From Bremia lactucae (lineage: Eukaryota > Oomycota > Peronosporomycetes > Peronosporales > Peronosporaceae), in NCBI RefSeq assembly GCF_004359215.1, contig NC_090615.1, positions 2,521,100 through 2,585,099 of the forward strand: a stretch of DNA of 64,000 bases. Reading direction: 5' to 3'. The notes below the pieces were generated by a model that worked only from the letters and a program-made list of their open reading frames with translations, had not been told where the DNA came from and did not search any database. Position numbers and translations under genes: made by a program. Positions 11,580 through 22,252 of this stretch are shown here, piece after piece (the first letter of the stretch is position 1; each line of letters opens with the position of its first letter).

Positions 11580-12330
11580 ATGTGAAGACTCGGATTGAAA
11601 GATATACTACTCAATCCAAGGAGTTTCTTAAGAAAAATCCTTTATACAAGAATTGATTAAATTCAGGGATGTATTACCTGAAATAGTTCCATGCGAGTTG
11701 CCTAAGGATAAAGGCACTCGACATGAGATCGAGCCCAAACCGGGCTCGAAGTACTGTGTCATGAAGCAGTGGCCACTGCCTCGTGAACATGTACTTGCAA
11801 TCGATAAATTCTTTATCGATCGATTAAAGCGGACCGTGTAAGGGAGTAAACCTCCCCACATAGCTCTCCGACGTTATGTGTGCGAGAGGCCACAGGAGGG
11901 TGGCGGATAGTGCACGCATTCAAAAAATGAATGCTGCAACAGTACCGGCTCAAACGCCGATACCTAGAAAAGACGTAATCATAGATGGTATGTCTAAGAG
12001 TACGATCTTTTCGTCTATGGATCTGATGGATGGGTTCTATCAAATCCTTATGCGTGAACGGGACATCCCGTACACAGCAGTGCGCACTCCCAGTGGGATG
12101 CTCTGGGATTGGCTCGTAATGCCACAGGGGCTTAGTAACGCCCCTGCATCATTCAATAGATGCGTAACGAATCTGTTGGGACCGGTGCGACAATTCGCAT
12201 CGAGTTATTTCGACGATATATTCGTCCATAGCCGGGCTATGGACGGAAAGACGGAATCAAACTCCCCAAACTCACGACGTCAGGTTGCGACACACAGGAG
12301 AAAGCGGAAGTGCACGTTAATAAAATGAAT
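11580..12330 (+). pseudogene. Reverse transcriptase of B1, first copy
   Basis: N-terminal frame 11653-11841 (KYCVMKQWPLPREHVLAIDK), a stop at 11841, then frame 11876-12328. The latter has the palm motifs SSMDLMDGFYQILM, PSGMLWDWLVMPQGLSNAPA and catalytic YFDDIFVHSRA (second and third Asp of the triad). After this the sequence leaves the RT and jumps back to an earlier part of the same gene. The thumb is missing. Confidence 0.75.
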
Positions 12331-12600
12331 GTACAACGGTACCGGCTCAAATGCCGATACCTAGAAAAGACTCAATCATAAATGGTATGTCTAAGAGTAC
12401 CATCTTTTCGTCTATGGATCTGATGGATGAATTTTATCAGATACTTATGCGTGAACGGGACATCCCGTACACAGCAGTGCGCACTCCCAGTGGGATGCTC
12501 TGGAATTGGCTCGTAATGCCACAGGGGCTTAGTAACGCCCCTGCATCATTCAATAGATACGTAACGAATCTGTTGAGACCGGTGCGAGAATCCTTTGAGG
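12330..12600 (+). pseudogene. Tandem second copy of the RT palm in B1, lacking YFDD
   Basis: Repeats about 270 bp of the preceding RT, from the PIPRKD segment to NAPASFNR..TNLL, with several differences (MDEFYQ for MDGFYQ, WNWLV for WDWLV). It then joins directly to the RNase H approach (ESFEGIKQSLMQLPV), skipping YFDD and the thumb. B2 has only one RT and keeps the skipped part (21192-20926). Confidence 0.75.
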
Positions 12601-13025
12601 GCATCAAGCAAAGCTTAATGCAATTGCCCGTCTTGGCGATTGCAGATCAAGACAGACCATTCCATGTGATCTGTGACGCCAGCGATTTCGCAGTCGGGTG
12701 TGTGTGAGTGCAATACGATACGGACGGCGCGGAGCGCGCCGTCTGTTACCAATCGCGTCAGCTGCAACCAGCTGAACGCAATTACCCAGTGCATGACAAG
12801 GAACTCCTTTTCATGAAAAATGCACTGTCTAAATATTTAGGGTCTATCTCCTAGGAGATTGACCGTTCATCGTATATACGGACCATGCGTTATTACGCAC
12901 GGCCGTAAACAGCCCACAACTCTCGTAAGAGAATGGCGAGGTGGCTATCCTTCTTTGCAGAGTATAAATACTCCGTGAAATTTAAACCAGGACGACTTAA
13001 TGTCGTCGCTGATGCGTTATTATGA
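12600..13025 (+). pseudogene. RNase H of B1
   Basis: Catalytic strand DRPFHVICDASDFAVGCV (12650-12705), then a TGA. Continues in another frame with ERNYPVHDKEL near 12775 and the tail of the domain up to about 13020 (FKPGRLNVVADAL). Strong similarity to B2 20800-20440. Confidence 0.7.
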
Positions 13026-13129
13026 CAACCCGATTTCGAGCCGGCTGCGCACTCCAATACTGAAAATAATCCCACTGTTGTAACGCTCATTGCAAGTGTT
13101 CCGTCGTCAACTTATTTGATGACATAAAG

Positions 13130-14560
13130 AAAACCAACTCCGTAGATAAAGACCTTCTGCATTTAATGTATGATCTGATGAATCCAGTCAATAAAACTTT
13201 TAAAGATTTACCGGCTTTATATCGATCGTCATCCGATCGATACACAACACGCAACGGCTTACTGTACTACACAGCCGTTGCCGGCGACACTCCACGTGTC
13301 GTCGTCCCAACTCACAATGATTTGCGCTTGCGCATCATGTATGAGTGTCACGATACACCAACAAGTGGGCATCGTGGACGTGAGAAAACTTATCTCACAG
13401 TAAGTCGCGACTTTTACTGGCCCAGCCGCTTGCGAGGTGTGTCAACGGGTGAAGCCTAGCCCTTCGTCCCGTGCACCTTTACAAGCTCTACCACTTCCAG
13501 CAGAATGTTGGCAGTCCGTATCTTAGGACTTCGTCTTCGGATCCCCGAAGACGATCACAAAAAAATGGAATCCTTGGTTTTACAGACAGATTCAGCAAGA
13601 TGGTACATCTTATTGCAGTACCAGAGTCAATTACGGCTCCGGGCTATGCCCGTGTCTTTATCGACACGGTATTCGAACTTCACGGTTTACCCTTGAACTG
13701 GTCTCGGACAGCGATCCACAGTTCACGTCGGAGGTTTGGCAATTCGTGTTCCGATCTCTCGGAACACGGCTGCCTATGTCAACGTCTGATCATCCAGAGA
13801 CAGATAGTTAGACGGACCCCGTACATCGCAAGCTCAAACAGATACTTCGAGGTTACGTCCAATCGTATCCGAATTGGAGCGCGTTATTACCGATAGTCGA
13901 ATTCGGCATCAACAATTCGGTGCATGCGTCTACAACGCATACACCGTTCTTCGTGAATGGCTTACGTCATCCACGCATACTTACCCAATTAGAGAGATCC
14001 TCGATTTTCAGGGGGTGGACTCGCACGAGCAAACCAGTTATTGATCATGCTCATCACGCGTCGAAATTACCAACGACGCGAATGATGTCGATGTCGAAGC
14101 AATTGACATCGAAGAAAAGAAAGATCTCATGACAGGGCGCACAAAGCGCACTGAAAAAGACCAAACAAATGAGTCAGCAGAGGAATTTTTGCTGTCTCGA
14201 GAATCAATAGTCCATTTCGTACAGAATTCCATTGCTAACGCAGTGGACCGTCAAAAACGGAAGGCAGACAAACATGGAAGAGCAAATGTTCTTTCATCTA
14301 AAATAAAATGACCTAGTACTACTCTCTACGGTAAACTTACCTAAGCGTGTAGTCACTAATGTGGGTAGCAGTAAGCTACTACCCAAGTTCATTGGGCCAT
14401 TCCGTGTTCCGCATCGTAGAAGCAATGCGTACACAATAGAATAGCCACGAAGGATGCGAACGCATCCTACGTTTTACATTGGTCGGCTCCGGCCGTACCA
14501 TCAGTACGCGTTTCTTCTGCGGACGGATCTGACCACCCGTCTCAAGAATCCCCAAAAGAT
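13130..14560 (+). pseudogene. Integrase of B1
   Basis: Frame 13166-13459 includes the zinc-binding H2C2 region (ECHDTPTSGHRGREKTYL). Frame 13471-13896 has the core start TDRFSKMVHLIAVPESIT. Another frame near 13905 reads GINNSVHAS, and 13920-14132 reads HASTTHTPFFVNGLRHPR. The C-terminal module appears near 14330-14510 (LLPKFIGPFRV, RRMRTHPTFYIGRLRPYHQY). The stretch 13480-13930 is more diverged from B2 than its surroundings. Confidence 0.75.
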
Positions 14561-14880
14561 TCTTGTGATCACGAACCAGACTCTCATGTTGAGTCGGGAG
14601 ATTATTATGCCGAATCCGAAATTCCTCGAAATCGCGATGAGCTGACGACAGCTCGTCACAAAGAGCGCGATACTTCCGTTCGTACTCCAACATTAGAACG
14701 CACTTTTCGAACGGTCTTCCAACCGTTCGATACGGTAAGTCCGCACCGTCTACTCCAACGAGTGACGCTTGCCGCGCTCGTGATCAGGACCCTTCTCCAA
14801 CACATGGAGGAAGTGGTCGAGTTTGTCGATCTTCGGCTCTAGATCCGACACATAGGTCGGATCTAATTTTCCCTCCTCCA

Positions 14881-15066
14881 CAACCAGTGGTGGATTCCCA
14901 CGGTATTCAACGTTTCCTTGTGGAACGCATCGTAAACCACCGTGATGTGAAGAGGCAGCGACCGAGTTATCTTGTTCGCTGGCGCGGTTATCCATCTTCG
15001 CATGACAGCTGTGAGCCTCGTTCCCAGCTGGTTGTTGACGTTGAGAGCCTCGTCCGTCAAGTATGA
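14881..15066 (+). pseudogene. Chromodomain at the end of the B1 polyprotein
   Basis: One frame reads IQRFLVERIVNHRDVKRQ, then SYLVRWRGYPSSHDSCEPRS and LVVDVESLVRQV, ending at TGA 15064-15066. This is the aromatic-cage pattern of a chromodomain (Y-L-V-[KR]-W-x-G-Y, then W-E-P, here CEP with Trp to Cys). It places family B among the chromoviruses, whose integrase is guided to chromatin. B2 has the same domain at 18579-18394. Confidence 0.8.
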
Positions 15067-16271
15067 CCCATCCGATGGATCAGAAGGTCCATCAGAAACC
15101 ACACACCCGTGGCCTCTGTATGTCGATTGCAAAACGTCAATCGCATCGCGCATCTCGATCGAAGTGCGAGCCCTTTCACAGGGCGAAAAAAGGGAATAAA
15201 CATCCCGTTTCACTCGTTTCGTGTTGTCGACACAACACGGAAAGGGATCACCCCACGTGAGGCATGGAAGTCCTGCCTCACGAGACAACCGATGCACTTT
15301 GAATCTTGCACCGGATGGAGTTCGTTTTTCAAACTTAACGCAAATCGCGTTAATTGTTCGAAGCCAGGCTTCGCGTCCAATGTCTTTGACATTGCGAATA
15401 AACGCGTTCCAGGCTTACATCAACGAGCTTTTATCCCGCTTATTGTTGCCACTATACCATCGATGCTTAAAAAATCATCGGGTTAAAAAACTTCTCAGCG
15501 CGAAAGTTCTTCGCGCTTGGATCAAGGCCATGTAGCTTTGTCGCAATAAATAATGATATTCATTGTGAGGAGTAGCCTCTTTCGTAGCCTCTTTCGAGTG
15601 CAGACAATAAATTGTCTCGTCTTGCCCCTGAAAAGAAGCTACGGCTTCTTTTTAGGGGCAAGACGAGACATTTTAATGTCTGCACTCCCTGAGTGGTACC
15701 CACTGAAGCAGCGGTACCACAAGAACTTTTATTACGATGGATTACGCCACCGTCATCACCACACAGAGGAATAAGTGCGAGTGACGGCACGGGAGACGGT
15801 GTTGGCGAGAAGGATTCATCCTCATCGTCGGAACCAAACATGCTATAGTGAATGCCATTAGCGCGACTATCCCATTGAGCCTCTGATTCGAAGGCTCATA
15901 ATCGGTCGCCTGACGACGTTCAAGCGACTGTTCCACTCTCCTCGAGTCTGCCATCTCGTCCGACTCGAATTCATAATCGACCGCCAAAGAGTGGTCGCAT
16001 TTACGTGGTGACTCAACAAGTGCACCCGAAGTTAGTGTTGTGGGAAAAGTTGATACTTTGGCAGACGCTATGTCTCTCGCAAGAGACAATAATGCGTCGC
16101 CCGCGGCTGCATGTACCGCAGCCGAAGGCGCCGCACTTTTCGCACACCGCATGGACTCGATAACCATGCGATAGAATTGTAAATGATGGTTCTGACCAAT
16201 CAACATCGTTTTCACTTAAGTGGTCTTATAGTGACCACTCTATTCATTGACAGTTAGAGTGATTGTCGTTT
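15067..16271. other. 3' region of B1 between chromodomain and polypurine tract
   Basis: About 1.2 kb with no sense protein I recognise. It holds the large hairpin at 15596-15687, a second hairpin GTGGTACC...GGTACCAC at 15693-15720 and a GCGCGAA...TTCGCGC hairpin near 15500. A minus-strand frame of 157 codons (16215-15742) starts next to the polypurine tract. In B2 the same frame has a TAG after 95 codons. Confidence 0.5.
15596..15687. repeat. 92-nt hairpin with 44-bp arms and UACG loop (B1)
   Basis: Arms 15596-15639 and 15644-15687 pair with three mismatches. The loop 15640-15643 is TACG closed by C-G, which in RNA is a UNCG-class tetraloop. An equivalent hairpin is at 17773-17864 in B2. Function unknown; a role in transcript stability, 3' processing or strand transfer is only a guess. 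Confidence 0.85.
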
Positions 16272-16286
16272 AAGGGTGGGGGGAGA
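16272..16286 (+). promoter_or_regulatory. Polypurine tract of B1
   Basis: AAGGGTGGGGGGAGA lies directly before the 3' LTR start TGTAAC. It is the plus-strand primer site expected in LTR retrotransposons. B2 has the same tract at 17188-17174. Confidence 0.8.
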
Positions 16287-16716
16287 TGTAACAAGGTGTA
16301 TCGTTACATTAAAGTAACACTTAAAGGTTGTTAATAAATATAGTATCTAAAAGGTAGATAATATCTGGAGAATATTACTTTACTTGGTAATATTCTGAAA
16401 ATTTATCCATTGGTAAATATAGGCCATTATATCTTCTTGCTCCGCGGTCCAGTCAGCACTGAACGCGCGCGAAGAGAGAGACACATATGACTGTATTACA
16501 TGTTTTGTATTAAAATATAATTAAAGTAGATAAAAACAGAAGAACTGAATTTATTATTTCAAATATAATTTACGATTAACCCTCTTAAAAGCAAGTATAA
16601 TAAAGAGAGTCTTCCTCAGCACGTAGTAGTGGACGTGAAGTGACGTGTGGTACCACTTGCACTGAAGCAGTGCAAAGTGAACTTGCACTGAAGCAGAACA
16701 AGTCGGCAAAGCCAAT
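16287..16716 (+). repeat. 3' LTR of B1 (3' end incomplete)
   Basis: Starts TGTAACAAGGTGTATCG. It lacks the expected CCCCGTTACA end and runs into GCCAATT plus an A-run near 16711. The first ~140 bp are almost identical to the B2 3' LTR; the remainder is clearly diverged. Confidence 0.75.
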
Positions 16717-16825
16717 TAAAAAAAAAATGAATGTAATTACATTAAGTTTTATCCAAAGGCCCTCTGAAGAAGTGTTTTAAAGGAAGTTCACACTGCACTA
16801 CTAGTGCAAGTGGTACCACACGGCA
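16717..16825 (+). repeat. Extra + oriented B LTR fragment at the centre of the inverted pair
   Basis: GCCCTCTGAAGAAGTGTTTTA, then the CACTGCACTACTAGTGCA region, resembles the R/U5 part of a + oriented B LTR (compare 43300-43360). The two converging 3' LTRs thus appear separated by a third LTR piece. Exact limits are uncertain because the LTR is itself partly self-complementary. Confidence 0.45.
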
Positions 16826-17173
16826 CCACGTCCACTAAGAAGTGCGAAGAAGACTCTCTGAAGCATACAGGCGGTAAAGACCGTTAAACGAAAATTTATA
16901 TGAATAAGAAAATCAAGTTCTTCTATTTCATCTACTTAATTATATACTAATACAAAACATGTAATAAAGTCATATCTGTCTCTCTCTTCGCGCGCATCCA
17001 GCGCTGACTAGACCGCAGAACAACAAGAGATAATGGCCTATATCTACCAATGGATAAACTTTCAGAATATTACCAAGTAAAGTAATATTCTCCAGATATT
17101 ATCTACCTTTTAGATACTATATTTATTAACAACCTTTAAGTGTTACTTTAATGTAACGATACACCTTGTTACA
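16826..17173 (-). repeat. 3' LTR of B2
   Basis: Reads TGTAACAAGGTGTATCG from 17173 downward. It is near-identical to the B1 3' LTR for ~140 bp and diverges beyond about 17030. Confidence 0.7.
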
Positions 17174-17188
17174 TCTCCCCCCACCCTT
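17174..17188 (-). promoter_or_regulatory. Polypurine tract of B2
   Basis: Minus strand AAGGGTGGGGGGAGA, directly before the LTR start at 17173. Same tract as in B1. Confidence 0.75.
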
Positions 17189-17772
17189 AAACGACAATCA
17201 CTCTAACTGTCAATGAATAGAGTGGTCACTATAAGACCACTTAAGTGAAAACGATGTTGATTGGTCAGAACCATAATTTACAATTCTATCGCATGGTTAT
17301 CGAGTCCATGCGGTGTGCGAAAAGTGCGGCGCCTTCGGCTGCGGTACATGCAGCCGCAGGCGACGCATTATTGTCTCTTGCGAGAGACATAGCGTCTGCC
17401 AAAGTATCAACTTTTCCCACAACACTAACTTCGGGTGCACTTGTTGAGTCACCACGTAAATGCGACCACTCTTTGGCGGTCGATTATGAATTCGAGTCGG
17501 ACGAGATGGCAGACTCGAGGAGAGTGGAATAGTCGCTTGAACGTCGTCAGGCGACCGATTATGAGCCTTCGAATCAGAGGCTCAATGGGATAGTCGCGCT
17601 AATGGCATTCACTATAGCATGTTTGGTTCCGACGATGAGGATGAATCCTTCTCGCCAACACCGTCTCCCGTGCCGTCACTCGCACTTATTCATCTGTGTG
17701 GTGATGACGGTGGCGTAAGCCATCGTAATAAAAGTTCTTGTGGTACCCCTGCTTCAGTGGGTACCACTCAGG

Positions 17773-17864
17773 GAGTGCAGACATTAAAATGTCTCGTCTT
17801 GCCCCTAAAAAGAAGCCGTAGCTTCTTTTCAGGGGCAAGACGAGACAATTTATTGTCTGCACTC
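17773..17864. repeat. 92-nt hairpin, B2 copy
   Basis: Same 44-bp arms and same loop as 15596-15687, read from the other strand. Confidence 0.85.
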
Positions 17865-18393
17865 GAAAGAGGCTACGAAAGAGGCTACTCCTCACAATGA
17901 ATATCATTATTTATTGCGACAAAGCTACATGGCCTTGATCCAAGCGCGAAGAACTTTCGCGCTGAGAAGTTTTTTAACCCGATGATTTTTTAAGCATCGA
18001 TGGTATAGTGGCAACAATAAGCGGGATAAAAGCTCGTTGATGTAAGCCTGGAACGCGTTTATTCGCAATGTCAAAGACATTGGACGCGAAGCCTGGCTTC
18101 GAACAATTAACGCGATTTGCGTTAAGTTTGAAAAACGAACTCCATCCGGTGCAAGATTCAAAGTGCATCGGTTGTCTCGTGAGGCAGGACTTCCATGCCT
18201 CACGTGGGGTGATCCCTTTCCGTGTTGTGTCGACAACACGAAACGAGTGAAACGGGATGTTTATTCCCTTTCTTCGCCCTGTGAAAGGGCTCGCACTTCG
18301 ATCGAGATGCGCGATGCGATTGACGTTTTGCAATCGACATACAGAGGCCACGGGTGTGTGGTTTCTGATGGACCTTCTGATCCATCGGATGGG

Positions 18394-18579
18394 TCATACT
18401 TGACGGACGAGGCCCTCAACGCCAACAACCAGCTGGGAACGAGGCTCACAGCTGTCATGCGAAGATGGATAACCGCGCCAGCGAACAAGATAACTCGGTC
18501 GCTGCCTCTTCACATCACGGTGGTTTACGATGCGTTCCACAAGGAAACGTTGAATACCGTGGGAATCCACCACTGGTTG
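18394..18579 (-). pseudogene. Chromodomain of B2
   Basis: Reverse complement of the B1 chromodomain, with the LVRWRGYPSSHDSCEPRS core and the same TGA end. The Trp to Cys change is shared with B1. Confidence 0.75.
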
Positions 18580-18899
18580 TGGAGGAGGGAAAATTAGATC
18601 CGACCTATGTGTCGGATCTAGAGCCGAAGATCGACAAACTCGACCACTTCCTCCATGTGTTGGAGAAGGGTCCTGATCACGAGCGCGGCAAGCGTCACTC
18701 GTTGGAGTAGACGGTGCGGACTTACCGTATCGAACGGTTGGAAGACCGTTCGAAAAGTGCGTTCTAATGTTGGAGTACGAACGGAAGTATCGCGCTCTTT
18801 GTGACGAGCTGTCGTCAGCTCATCGCGATTTCGAGGAATTTCGGATTCGGCATAGTAATCGCCCGACTCAACATGAGAGTCTGGTTCGTGATCACAAGA

Positions 18900-20360
18900 A
18901 TCTTTTGGGGATTCTTGAGACGGGTGGTCAGATCCGTCCGCAGAAGAGACGCGTACTGATGGTACGGCCGGAGCCGACCAATGTAAAACGTAGGATGCGT
19001 TTACATCCTTCGTGGCTATTCTATTGTGTACGCGTTGCTTCTACGATGCGGAACACGGAATGGCCCAATGAACTTGGGTAGTAGCTTACTGCTACCCACA
19101 TTAGTGACTACACGCTTAGGTAAGTTTACCGTAGAGAGTAGTACTAGGTCATTTTATTTTAGATGAAAGAACATTTGCTCTTCCATGTTTGTCTGCCTTC
19201 CGTTTTTGACGGTCCACTGCGTTAGCAATGGAATTCTGTACGAAATGGACTATTGATTCTCGAGCCAGCAAAAATTTCTCTGCTGACTCATTTGTTTGGT
19301 CTTTTTCAGTGCGCTTTGTGCGCCCTGTCATGAGATCTTTCTTTTCTTCGATGTCAATTGCTTCGACATCGACATCATTCGCGTCGTTGGTAATTTCGAC
19401 GCGTGATGAGCATGATCAATAACTGGTTTGCTCGTGCGAGTCCACCCCCCTGAAAATAGAGGATCTCTCTAATTGGGTAAGTATGCGTGGATGGCGTAAG
19501 CCATTCACGAAGAACGGGTGTATGCGTTGTAGACGCATGCACCGAATTGTTGATGCCGAATTCGACTATCGGTAATAACTCGCTCCAATTCGGATACGAT
19601 TGGACGTAACCTCGAAGTATCTGTTTGAGCTTGCGATGTACGGGTTCCGTCTAACTATCTGTCTCTGGATGATCAGAAGTTGACATAGTCAGCCGTGTTC
19701 CGATCTCCGGAACACTGATAGCAAAACTCCGCCGTGAACCGTGGATCTCTATCGGAGACCAGTTCACGGGGAAATCCGTGGAGTCTGGATACCGTGTCGA
19801 TAAAGACTCGCGCACAGCCCGGAGCCGTGATTGACTCTGGTACCACAGCAAGATGTACTATCTTGCTGAATCAGTCTACAAAAACAAGGATTCCATTTGT
19901 TTGTGATCGTCTTTAGCTTACCTTGGTTTTAGAGGGCGATTTTAATTCGGGGATCCGAAGACGAAGTCCTAAGATACGGACTGCCAACATTCCGCTGGAA
20001 GTGGTAGAGCTTGTAAAGGTGCACGGGACGAAGGGCTAGGCTTCACCCGTTGACACACCTCGCAAGCGGCTGGGCCAGTAAAAGTCGCGACTTACTGTGA
20101 GATAAGTTTTCTCACGTCCACGATGCCCACTTGTTGGTGTATCGTGACACTCATACATGATGCGCAAGCGCAAATCATTGTCAGTTGGGACGACGACACG
20201 TGGAGTGTTGCCGGCAACGGCTGTGTAGTACAGTAAGCCGTTGCGTGTTGTGTATCGATCGGATGACGATCGATATAAAGCCGGTAAATCTTTAAAAGTT
20301 TTATTGACTGGATTCATCAGATCATACATTAAATGCAGAAGGTCTTTATCTACGGAGTTG
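18900..20360 (-). pseudogene. Integrase of B2
   Basis: Frame 20329-20036 (zinc-binding region) differs from B1 at only two residues in 97. The core near 19860-19640 is more diverged and encodes the DRDPRFTAEF strand of the DDE core, which is damaged in B1. A ~30-bp stretch near 19910-19945 is unique to B2. Frames are broken. Confidence 0.7.
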
Positions 20361-20439
20361 GCTTTCTTTATGTCATCAAATAAGTTGACGACGGAACACT
20401 TGCAATGAGCGTTGCAACAGTGGGATTATTTTCAGTATT

Positions 20440-20800
20440 GGAGTGCGCAGCCGGCTCGAAATCGGGTTGTCATAATAACGCATCAGCGACGACATTAAGT
20501 CGTCCTGGTTTAAATTTCACGGAGTATTTATACTCTGCAAAGAAGGATAGCCACCTCGCCGTTCTCTTACGAGAGTTGTGGGCTGTTTACGGCCGTGCGT
20601 AATAACGCATGGTCCGTATATACGATGAACGGTCAATCTCCGAGGAGATAGACCCTAAATGTTTAGACAGTGCATATTTCATGAAAATGAATTCCTTGTC
20701 ATGCACTGGGTAATTGCGTTCAGCTGGTTGTAGCTGACGCGATTGGTAACAGACGGCGCGCTCCGCGCCGTCCGTATCGTATTGCATTTACACACACCCG
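20440..20800 (-). pseudogene. RNase H of B2
   Basis: Minus strand DRPFHVIYDASDFAVGCV near 20835-20785, where Cys is replaced by Tyr, then ERNYPVHDKEF in frame 20787-20587. Colinear with B1 12640-13030. Confidence 0.65.
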
Positions 20801-20889
20801 ACTGCGAAATCGCTGGCGTCATAGATCACATGGAATGGTCTGTCTTGATCTGCAATCGCCAAGACGGGTAATTGCATTAAGCTTTGCTT

Positions 20890-21900
20890 GATGCCCTCAA
20901 AGGAACGCTGACAATCAGCGTTCCATTAGCATTTCTCGTCTTTTTTAAAGAAACGAGAAAGATGAATTGTCATTTCGGCATAATTGCGTGAGTGCTTGTG
21001 CAGGTACGCCGCTAGCCCAAGGAATTTTCGAAGTCCCTTTAGATCGACTGGAACTGACCAGTTTGTAATTGCCTTGATCTTTTTGGGATCGGGGCGCACA
21101 CCGTGTTTACCGGCGATGCACCTAAGAAGTTGGACTTTCGCTTGCAGCGAAATACACTTCATGGGATTAACGTACAACTTACGCTTTCGCATAAGTGTAA
21201 AAACCTGACGAACGTGAGTTTAGGAACTTCCACGTCCGTCTTTCCGTCCATAGCCCGGCTATGGACGAATATATCGTCGAAATAACTCGATGCGAATTGT
21301 CGCACCGGTCCCAACAGATTCGTTACGCATCTATTGAATGATGCAGGGGCGTTACTAAGCCCCTGTGGCATTACGAGCCAATCCCAGAGCATCCCACTGG
21401 GAGTGCGCACTGCTGTGTACGGGATGTCCCGTTCACGCATAAGGATCTGATAAAATTCTGCCATCAGATCCATAGACGAAAAGATGGTACTCTTAGACTA
21501 TCATTTATGATTGAGTCTTTTCTAGGTATCGGCATTTGAGCCGGTACCGTTGTAGCATTCAGTTTATTGAATGCGTGCACTATCCGCCACCCTCCTGTGG
21601 CCTCTCGCACACAGAAAGTCGGAGAGCTATGTGGGGAGGTTTACTCCCTTACACGGTCCGCTTTAATCGATCGATAAAGAATTTATCGATTGCAAGTACA
21701 TGTTCACGAGGCAGTAGCCACTGCTTCATGACACAGTACTTCGAGCCCGGTTTGGGCTCGATCTCATGTCGAGTGCCTTTATCCTTAGGCAACTCGCATG
21801 GAACTACTTCAGGTAATACATCCCTGAATTTAATCAATTCTTGTATAAAGGGTTTGTCTAAGTAACTCCTTGGATTGAGTAGTATATCTTTCAATCCGAG
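20890..21900 (-). pseudogene. Reverse transcriptase of B2 (single copy, with thumb)
   Basis: N-terminal frame 21894-21649 (KPGSKYCVMKQWLLPREHV). Palm frame 21473-21159 has PSGMLWDWLVMPQGLSNAPA and catalytic YFDDIFVHSRA. Thumb and connection frame 21192-20926 has KHGVRPDPKKIKAITNW and LRKFLGLAAYLHKHS. Stops and shifts separate the frames. This is the reference for what B1 lost in its RT rearrangement. Confidence 0.75.
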
Positions 21901-22252
21901 TCTTCACATCGAGGACACTTTCCTACATCGATGAGCTGCTGAGAACCCGTTCTTTCTCTGGAAAGTTACCGCTGACCGAACATCGGTTACGTATTCGTCC
22001 TCTGTGACGAGTATGCAGATCTGCTTGATGCTACCACTATGCAGATCTCTCACGAACCGTTTCGGTTCTCGGGATAGTAATTAAGTTATATCCGAAGTTA
22101 ACTTCGGAGGCGTATACAGATCAAGAGAATAAGCGCCTACTCTTAATTTGTCATTAACCAAGACATTCAATGTCTCGGTTTCTTTCTGGTATTTGTCCAC
22201 ATGCTGCCGAGGGGTTAATCCCTCGGGATGCTGAAGTCTAGTCACTATAGCA

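Larger units (their letters stand above)
8642..16716 (+). mobile_element. Ty3/gypsy chromovirus family B, near-complete element B1
   Basis: LTR (8642-9082), primer-binding-site region, gag, protease, RT, RNase H, integrase, chromodomain, ~1.2-kb 3' region, polypurine tract (16272-16286) and 3' LTR from 16287. The order is typical of chromodomain Ty3/gypsy elements. Both LTRs begin TGTAAC. Coding parts are broken by frameshifts, stops, a 183-bp insert in gag (9668-9850) and a tandem repeat in RT (about 11930-12600). B2 (16826-24661) is its inverted partner and is 98-99% similar over the core by eye. The 5' and 3' LTRs of B1 differ clearly (about 15% by eye), so the insertion is old by LTR standards although the bodies look recent. 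Confidence 0.9.

Noticed and set aside
14863..15297. 144-codon antisense frame over the family B chromodomain
   Set aside because: The sense strand encodes a clear chromodomain here, so this is most likely a shadow, unlike the linker case kept as a finding.
16287..17173. Whole inverted pair as a pure assembly artefact
   Set aside because: The arms differ by substitutions, a 183-bp insert and an RT rearrangement, which a duplicated contig end would not show. Misjoining at the centre remains possible.
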